Assembly (NCBI GenBank): GCA_012514775.1
Contig: JAAYZQ010000195.1
Span: 1 to 11,455, forward strand
DNA length: 11,455 bases
Reading direction: 5' to 3'
From: Anaerolineaceae bacterium
GTDB taxonomy: Bacteria; Chloroflexota; Anaerolineae; JAAYZQ01
In this document: piece by piece, positions 7,517-11,455 of the stretch
Layout of the letters: each line of letters begins with the position of its first letter
How positions within the stretch are numbered: the stretch's first letter is position 1
Made by a program: the position numbers and the translations under genes
The notes under the pieces: model-generated
The model's input: the letters and a program-made list of their open reading frames with translations, nothing else
Databases searched by the model: none
Told to the model about the DNA's origin: nothing

Positions 7517-7548
7517 CCCCTCTCCTCCGCTGTTTCGGGGGAGAGGGG
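7517..7548. terminator. Large G/C hairpin between convergent genes, possible bidirectional terminator
   Basis: A 12-bp stem (7517-7528 with 7537-7548; one G-T wobble, no mismatch) closes an 8-nt loop. It lies between the 3' ends of two convergent genes (stops at 7464 and 7601), the position expected of a bidirectional terminator, but neither side has a T-run. The C/T-rich and G/A-rich arms with a trailing TTGGGGGTGAGG resemble, from general recall, dispersed intergenic repeats of Chloroflexota and other GC-rich bacteria, so it could equally be such a repeat. Confidence 0.45.
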
Positions 7549-7554
7549 TTGGGG

Positions 7555-7586
7555 GTGAGGGGGTTGCGCCGAGGTGAGGGGGTTGC
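7555..7586. repeat. Two direct copies of GTGAGGGGGTTGC
   Basis: The identical 13-mer occurs at 7555-7567 and 7574-7586, a period of 19 bp, directly adjoining the 7517-7548 hairpin. It lies in the non-coding spacer just past the 3' end of the minus-strand isomerase-like gene. It appears to be part of the same GC-rich intergenic repeat unit. Confidence 0.5.
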
Positions 7587-7600
7587 CCTGCGCCGACGTC

Positions 7601-8401
7601 CTACAGCCCGCGTAGCAGGCGTACCGCCGGGCTCACGGCCGCCTCGGGCAGGTTGTGGAGCAATAGCGGGCCGCCAAATCCGGCGGAATGCAGAGCGGCG
7701 ACGAAATGCCGATAGTCCAGGTGCCAGCCGGCGCCGCCGGGGAACAGCTCCTTGGCGTGGGCCGCCACCAGGTCCGGGCCCAGCAGTTCCAGGGCCTCGT
7801 CCACCAGGGCGCGCACCCGGTCCGCGTCGCCCCCGGCCTGCAGGTTGACCGGGTCCAGGATGACCTTCAGGCGGGGCGAGCGTATCTCGTCCAGGAGGCG
7901 CCGGGCAGCCGCCGGCGAGTCGACGACGTTGGCCTGCTCCGGCTCGATCCCCAGGACAAGGTCGTGCTCGTCGGCGATGGCAAGGGCACGCTCCATCGCG
8001 CCACGCAGATCCTGCCAGGCGTCCGGCAGCGCGTTGCCCGGGTGCCAGCGCCATTTGTCGTCGGGATCTCGCGTTCCGGTGCACAGGGTGATGGTCGAGG
8101 TGCCCATGGGGCGGCACGCGGCGGCCAGGACCGCCAGGCGCCGCAGCCCTTCCTCACGGCGCCGCGGATCGGGATGGATCATGTTAAAGGTGCCCGACAC
8201 GGCGGCCATCTCCAGGCCCCGGGTTTCCAGGGCGGCCCGGATGCGCGCCGGCAGCCCCGGTTCGATCTTGTCGGGCATGGAAGGCAGCCCGGCGCTGGCC
8301 ATGTTGAACTGCACGGCCCGCAGGCCGTGGGCCTGCACCGCGTCCAGCACCCCCTCCAGCGAGGGCCGCTCGAACGTCCGGGCCAAGATCCCCAGGATCA
8401 C
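7601..8401 (-). CDS. Sugar phosphate isomerase/epimerase-like TIM-barrel protein
   Basis: A 266-aa protein of the xylose-isomerase-like / AP-endonuclease-2 superfamily. It opens with a barrel strand (ILGILARTF) and keeps typical metal-site residues: E153 in GIEPE, D183 in ILDPVN, and H215 in AAHAKE, with a further H227 near the end. The last strand, which often carries a Glu ligand, reads LLLHNLPE (247-253) instead. The fold is clear, but the substrate cannot be named; isomerisation or epimerisation of a sugar or sugar acid is expected. The start is GTG at 8401, overlapping the stop of the HAD gene as GTGA, with only a weak SD (GGGTGA), which suggests translational coupling. Second gene of a two-gene operon; it ends before the hairpins at 7473-7548. 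Confidence 0.8.
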   Translation of the reverse strand: MILGILARTFERPSLEGVLDAVQAHGLRAVQFNMASAGLPSMPDKIEPGLPARIRAALETRGLEMAAVSGTFNMIHPDPRRREEGLRRLAVLAAACRPMGTSTITLCTGTRDPDDKWRWHPGNALPDAWQDLRGAMERALAIADEHDLVLGIEPEQANVVDSPAAARRLLDEIRSPRLKVILDPVNLQAGGDADRVRALVDEALELLGPDLVAAHAKELFPGGAGWHLDYRHFVAALHSAGFGGPLLLHNLPEAAVSPAVRLLRGL

Positions 8402-9240
8402 CGATCACCCGCGCCGCGCGCCCGGGGCGCACCGTCATCCGGCAGGCCGAGGAGGGTCGGGAGGTCCCGGATCGAGTCGAGGATGTGGTTCGGGCGCACG
8501 CCGCCGTTCAGCTCCGCCTCGTCGAACTCGCCCGTGCGCAGCAGGACCGAGGGGATGCCAAAGTCGTTGGCGCCGCGGATGTCCGTCGACACCTTGTCGC
8601 CGACCATGACGACCTGGCGCCGGTCGAGGCCCATCGTCCGGAGCACCAGGGCAAAGGCATAGGCCTCCGGCTTGCCGATGTAGGTCGCCTTGACGTCCGC
8701 CGCCTGCTCCAGCATCCTGGCCCAGGCGCCGACGTTCAACTGCTCGTCCTCGGCACCGCTCAAATCCAGGAGCTCGGACTGCATGCCCACCAGGCGCGCG
8801 CCGCGCAACACCAGGCGCAGGGCCCGGTTCATGTTCGCCCAGTTCAGCCCCTGGCGATAGTCGCCCACCACCACGTACTCCGGATCCTCCTCGTCCTGGG
8901 GCAGCCCGTCGAACTCGCGGCGTCCCTCCCCGTCGACGAGGACCCAGCAACTGCGCACCCCATGCTCGCGCAGGTACGTGGCCGTGGCATACGACGCCGT
9001 CACCACCTCCGACTCGTGTGCCTCGAACCCCCGGCGCCGCAGCTTCTCGGCGCAAGAGGCCCGGCTTTTCAGCGTGCTGTTGGTCAGAAACCGGATCAGC
9101 AGCCCTCCCTCTCGAAGGGCCGCCAGCGTCTCCACGGCCCCGGGATACACCTTGCCCTGGAACTCCAGGACGCCGTCGATGTCGAAAATCACCCCGGCAA
9201 TGGGGGCCTCGCCCGCCTTGCCATGCTCTGCTTGGCTCAT
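8398..9240 (-). CDS. HAD-superfamily subfamily IIA phosphatase (NagD/HDHD2-like)
   Basis: A 280-aa enzyme with the four HAD motifs: FDIDG (19-23; nucleophile D20, acid/base D22), LTNS with T53-N54, K190 in GKPEAYAF, and VGDKVSTDI with D215 and D220. A large cap between motifs II and III marks subclass IIA, the group of NagD, PLPP and HDHD2/LHPP. The expected reaction is hydrolysis of a small phosphorylated metabolite (sugar phosphate, nucleotide or pyridoxal phosphate); the true substrate is unknown. ATG at 9240 is preferred because AAAGGTGAGG lies about 8 bases upstream; a GTG at 9255 would add five residues but lacks an SD. It is first in an operon with the TIM-barrel gene (4-bp overlap), hinting at a joint pathway for a phosphorylated sugar. 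The promoter is at 9290-9318. Confidence 0.87.
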   Translation of the reverse strand: MSQAEHGKAGEAPIAGVIFDIDGVLEFQGKVYPGAVETLAALREGGLLIRFLTNSTLKSRASCAEKLRRRGFEAHESEVVTASYATATYLREHGVRSCWVLVDGEGRREFDGLPQDEEDPEYVVVGDYRQGLNWANMNRALRLVLRGARLVGMQSELLDLSGAEDEQLNVGAWARMLEQAADVKATYIGKPEAYAFALVLRTMGLDRRQVVMVGDKVSTDIRGANDFGIPSVLLRTGEFDEAELNGGVRPNHILDSIRDLPTLLGLPDDGAPRARGAGDR

Positions 9241-9289
9241 GGTTGCCTGCCTCACCTTTCAGCCCTCGGGCTCGGTCTCTTCGGCCGCA

Positions 9290-9318
9290 ATTATAGTCCA
9301 GGACCGCTCGCCGGTCAA
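9290..9318 (-). promoter_or_regulatory. Sigma70-type promoter of the HAD-isomerase operon
   Basis: On the minus strand, TTGACC (9318-9313) and a perfect TATAAT (9295-9290) are separated by 17 bp. The start would be near 9283, about 43 nt before the ATG at 9240. Confidence 0.75.
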
Positions 9319-9343
9319 CATCCCTGACGGCGTCCGGCACGTT

Positions 9344-9372
9344 TTGGCAGCCGCAGCCAGGTGTGATACAAT
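9344..9372 (+). promoter_or_regulatory. Sigma70-type promoter of the 199-aa protein gene
   Basis: TTGGCA (9344-9349), a 17-bp spacer and TACAAT (9367-9372), with TGA before the -10 box. Transcription would begin near 9379, just ahead of the AAAAGGAG SD (9391-9398) and the ATG at 9407. It is divergent from the promoter at 9290-9318, with 25 bp between the -35 boxes. Confidence 0.68.
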
Positions 9373-9406
9373 GACAGCAGCACTGCGATGAAAAGGAGTT
9401 TCCGGC

Positions 9407-10006
9407 ATGGACATCCGCGTCTATGACTGGCAGGGCAACGAGCGCAACGTGGACTACCTGCGCGCGAGGTATGGGGATTTCATCATCCACCCGGCGCCGC
9501 CGGGTGAGGGCCCCGTTTACAAGATCGCGGCGCTGCGGGAAAAGATCTATACCGCCGCCACGCTGGTCGTGCGCGTCACCAACAAGGACGGCGCCCCCAT
9601 CGAAGGATTGCAGGTGGCCTGGTATTGGCCCGACGCGCCCGACGATCCCTACGCCGGGCCCCAGGGAGGCCTTCCCTCGCAGATGCGGCCCCAGCGCGCG
9701 GTGACCGGCTTTACCAACATCAACGGCGACACGGGTTTTGGCATGGGTCGCGGGGCGTACTTTTTCCCGAGCCAGGGCCAGATCGGCCCCCACGCCACCT
9801 GGATCTATGGCCAGGCCACGCGCTCGGACGTGATCCTGGGCCTCGGCATGTTGGGACAGACCAACCACGACCACTATGACGTCGAGTTTGTCAGCGTAAT
9901 CCACGAGGGAACGCCGCCACCGCCCGACTTTCCCCGGGAAGAGATCCTGGCCGAGCTGGCACGCGTGGAGGAGGCCATCCGGGCCATCCGCACCATGATC
10001 GGCTGA
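9407..10006 (+). CDS. Protein of unknown function with transthyretin/Ig-like beta domain
   Basis: A 199-aa protein not assigned to a named family. Residues 1-48 form a short N-terminal module (MDIRVYDWQG... RYGDF... VYKIAALREK). Residues 50-165 look like a beta-sandwich of the carboxypeptidase-regulatory / transthyretin-like kind: ATLVVRVTNKDG, then APIEGLQV, AWYWPD, a TGFTNINGDTGFGMG turn, and PHATWIYG. A conspicuous NHDHYD lies at 153-158, possibly metal-binding. A Pro-rich linker (168-176) leads to a 22-residue C-terminal helix (REEILAELARVEEAIRAIR) that could form a coiled coil. There is no signal peptide. From recall, similar modules accompany muramidase-like or peptidoglycan-related proteins in Chloroflexota, which I cannot verify here. 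Strong SD (AAAAGGAG) and its own promoter. It converges with the FHA regulator with a 7-bp gap, and the two stop codons lie in a 5-bp-stem palindrome (10003-10017). Confidence 0.75.
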   Translation: MDIRVYDWQGNERNVDYLRARYGDFIIHPAPPGEGPVYKIAALREKIYTAATLVVRVTNKDGAPIEGLQVAWYWPDAPDDPYAGPQGGLPSQMRPQRAVTGFTNINGDTGFGMGRGAYFFPSQGQIGPHATWIYGQATRSDVILGLGMLGQTNHDHYDVEFVSVIHEGTPPPPDFPREEILAELARVEEAIRAIRTMIG

Positions 10007-10013
10007 GGCCCGC

Positions 10014-10661
10014 TCAGGGCTTGTGCGTGTTCTCCAGTCGAAAGCCGTGACCGCGCACGGTCACGACGTACTGGGTGCCCGGGTCCACCTCGGCCAGCCG
10101 CTCTCGCAGGCGGCGGGCCAGGGCGTCGATGGCCTGCTCCGAGATGCCGTCGCGGTCGTCTTCCGGCCAGACGGCCTCTACGATCTCGTCGCGACTGTAG
10201 ACACGGCCCGGCTCGTCGTACAGGAGCGCCAGGAGACGGTACTGGGCCAGGGACAGGTGCGGTTCCAGCTCCTGGCCGGCCACCCACACCCGCTTGCTCT
10301 CGGGGTCCAGGCGCAGCCCCTGCTCCGGCGCCTCCAGGAGCACAGGCGCCGTCGAGTCGGCAGCCACGAAGGCCATCTTGCAGCAGTAGGCAATCTGGAT
10401 CTCGTCGCCGTCCTTGAGCATGTAGGCGCTCTGCACCTCCTGGCCGTTGATAAACGTGCCGTTCTTTGAATCCAGGTCGCGCAGGACGTACTGCTCGTTT
10501 TCACGGGTGATGGACGCGTGCCGCCGCGATACCTGCCGGTCGACGATCACCAGGTCGCAGTCCTCGTCGCGACCCACCAGCAGAACCGGCTGGTCCATAT
10601 AGAGTCGTTTGCCCGGGTTCGGTCCTTCAAGGACCAGCAGCATGGCAGTCTCTGCGGACAC
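10014..10661 (-). CDS. FHA-domain transcriptional regulator with OmpR-type winged helix
   Basis: A 215-aa protein. An N-terminal FHA domain (about 8-100) has all core phospho-threonine-binding residues: GR 30-31, SRRH 45-48 and SKNGT 65-69. The C-terminal Trans_reg_C winged helix (about 115-212) has a likely recognition helix at 173-190 (ISEQAIDALARRLRERL) and the wing YVVTVRGHGFRLE at 198-210. There is no receiver domain: FHA takes the place of the usual response-regulator input, so the likely signal is Thr phosphorylation rather than Asp phosphorylation. The divergent kinase gene, whose start is 117 bp away, is the obvious candidate partner. The start is GTG at 10661, supported by AGGGAGGTG five bases upstream; an ATG at 10643 is less likely. 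I see no clear promoter for this gene. Confidence 0.9.
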   Translation of the reverse strand: MSAETAMLLVLEGPNPGKRLYMDQPVLLVGRDEDCDLVIVDRQVSRRHASITRENEQYVLRDLDSKNGTFINGQEVQSAYMLKDGDEIQIAYCCKMAFVAADSTAPVLLEAPEQGLRLDPESKRVWVAGQELEPHLSLAQYRLLALLYDEPGRVYSRDEIVEAVWPEDDRDGISEQAIDALARRLRERLAEVDPGTQYVVTVRGHGFRLENTHKP

Positions 10662-10674
10662 GGACGCACCTCCC

Positions 10675-10691
10675 TGTCAACAACCTTGACA
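10675..10691. promoter_or_regulatory. Inverted repeat TGTCAA-N5-TTGACA, candidate operator
   Basis: TGTCAA (10675-10680) and TTGACA (10686-10691) are perfect inverted copies separated by CAACC. The right arm doubles as the -35 box proposed for the kinase promoter, and the left arm adjoins the SD of the FHA regulator gene. A further TTGAC lies at 10694-10698. The position suits autoregulation by the FHA/winged-helix protein, but this is inference. Confidence 0.35.
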
Positions 10692-10714
10692 ACTTGACCA
10701 TTCTACGATAATCT
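10686..10714 (+). promoter_or_regulatory. Probable promoter of the Ser/Thr kinase gene
   Basis: TTGACA at 10686-10691 is a perfect -35. The -10 is weaker: TAATCT (10709-10714) at 17 bp, or GATAAT (10707-10712) at 15 bp. The start would be near 10720, immediately before the hairpin at 10721-10756. Confidence 0.45.
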
Positions 10715-10720
10715 AAAGGC

Positions 10721-10756
10721 GGCGGGAGGGGATGCACGATCCGGCCCCCTCTCGCC
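10721..10756 (+). other. Stable hairpin in the kinase 5' leader
   Basis: An 11-bp stem (10721-10731 with 10746-10756; one G-T wobble) closes a 14-nt loop. It ends 9 bases before the GGGAG SD of the kinase gene. No T-run follows, so a terminator is unlikely. It may stabilise the mRNA 5' end or influence translation. Its CCCCTCTC arm resembles that of the hairpin at 7517-7548. Confidence 0.4.
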
Positions 10757-10777
10757 AATGATGCCGGGAGCGAACCA

Positions 10778-11455
10778 TTGACGCGCAGTCTATCACCGGG
10801 AACCGTTCTACGCGAACGCTACAGAATCGTCGAGCTCGTCGGGCGCGGTGGCATGGGTGCCACGTATCGCGCCGATGACCTGCGCCTCAAGGGGCGCGTC
10901 TGCGCCGTCAAGGAAGCGCTGCCCGATCCCGATGCCACTCCCGAAGAGCTGCGCCAATCGCGCGAGCAGTTCTACCAGGAGGCCAGCACCCTGGCCCGCC
11001 TGGACCATCCCAACCTGCCCAAGGTCTCGGATTATTTCACCTTCCAGGACCGGGATTACCTGGTCATGGACTTTGTGCCCGGCCAGGACCTGAAAGAGCT
11101 GCTGGCCGCGTCCATGCGCCAGGGGCATCCCCTGCCCGAGCGACAGGTCCTGAGCTGGGCCGCGCAATTGTGCGACGCCCTGGACTACATGCACAGCCAG
11201 GACCCGCCCGTGCTCCACCGCGACATCAAGCCCAGCAACATCAAGGTCACGCCCGCCGGCAACGTCAAGCTGGTGGACTTTGGGCTGGTCAAGGTGGTGC
11301 TGCCCGACGACCAGCGAACCATCACCGTCGTGCAGGGCCGGGGCACGGTGCAATACATCCCCCTCGAACAGTATGGCGGCGACACCGGCCACACCGACGC
11401 CCGCTCCGACATCTATTCCCTGGGCGCTACCCTCTACCATCTCCTCACCGGGCAG
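10778..11455 (+). CDS. Serine/threonine protein kinase, PknB-like (3' truncated)
   Basis: The visible 226 residues are most of a Hanks-type kinase domain. The glycine loop is VGRGGMG (21-27), the ATP-binding lysine K45 sits in AVKE, and the alpha-C glutamate is probably E68. The catalytic loop HRDIKPSN is at 147-154 with D149, DFG is at 167-169, the P+1 segment is [12 protein letters not shown] (APE replaced by PLE), and RSDIYSLG is at 209-216; all catalytic residues are intact. The start is TTG at 10778: GGGAG (10766-10770) lies seven bases upstream, and the N-terminus then reads [13 protein letters not shown], as usual for these kinases. The frame runs off the window, so C-terminal sensor or membrane parts are unseen. 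It is divergent from the FHA/winged-helix regulator, a likely phosphorylation target. Confidence 0.9.
   Translation, partial: MTRSLSPGTVLRERYRIVELVGRGGMGATYRADDLRLKGRVCAVKEALPDPDATPEELRQSREQFYQEASTLARLDHPNLPKVSDYFTFQDRDYLVMDFVPGQDLKELLAASMRQGHPLPERQVLSWAAQLCDALDYMHSQDPPVLHRDIKPSNIKVTPAGNVKLVDFGLVKVVLPDDQRTITVVQGRGTVQYIPLEQYGGDTGHTDARSDIYSLGATLYHLLTGQ

Noticed and set aside
7555..7586. Short repeats as a CRISPR array
   Set aside because: There are only two 13-bp copies with a 6-bp gap and no cas genes nearby; they belong to the G/C-rich intergenic repeat.
8435..9904. 489-codon minus-strand frame over the HAD gene and the 199-aa gene
   Set aside because: It crosses two divergent genes and their promoters and has no recognisable domain; a shadow frame.
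10003..10017. Palindrome CTGAG-N5-CTCAG containing both convergent stop codons, as a terminator
   Set aside because: The stem is only 5 bp with no T-run on either side; the symmetry largely follows from two facing TGA stops.

Overview
The window is a gene-dense, GC-rich bacterial chromosome segment (GC judged high by eye, not counted). It most likely comes from Chloroflexota (an Anaerolineae-like lineage). That assignment is inference from the gene mix: a Ser/Thr kinase with a divergent FHA plus winged-helix regulator, STAND-like AAA ATPases, a GAF/SpoIIE-type PP2C phosphatase, and G/C-box hairpin repeats between genes. No rRNA or tRNA gene is present to settle it. Promoters look like ordinary sigma70-type boxes, and several starts are GTG or TTG with good Shine-Dalgarno (SD) sequences.

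Layout, left to right. (1) 2-754 (+) is the C-terminal end of a helical-repeat protein whose start lies outside the window. (2) 758-5951 (-) is a tight three-gene operon, transcribed from right to left: an M29-like aminopeptidase with a C-terminal helix-turn-helix-like extension (4593-5951), an AAA/STAND ATPase (3088-4584), and a second ATPase fused to GAF and PP2C/SpoIIE phosphatase domains (758-3091). The gaps are 8 bp and a 4-bp ATGA overlap. (3) Back-to-back promoters at about 6062-6131 separate this operon from a CNNM/CorC-HlyC membrane protein (6160-7464, +). (4) 7465-7600 holds hairpins and a short direct repeat between convergent genes. (5) 7601-9240 (-) is a two-gene operon: a HAD-IIA phosphatase followed by a xylose-isomerase-like TIM-barrel protein, joined by a GTGA overlap. 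(6) A second divergent promoter region serves a 199-aa protein of unknown function (9407-10006, +). (7) 10014-10661 (-) is an FHA plus OmpR-type winged-helix regulator. It is divergent from a Ser/Thr protein kinase (10778 to the window edge, +) that is cut off by the window end.

Functional theme: the window carries a kinase ('writer'), an FHA phospho-threonine 'reader' on a DNA-binding domain, and a PP2C-family phosphatase ('eraser') under the control of an ATPase/GAF sensor. Whether these three work together is inference; they are about 7 kb apart and in separate transcription units. The most distinctive item is the peptidase-HTH / ATPase / ATPase-GAF-PP2C operon. Its second ATPase domain has an altered Walker B box while its phosphatase residues are intact, which suggests a nucleotide-gated or scaffolded phosphatase. 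I see no CRISPR array, transposase, phage gene or RNA gene.
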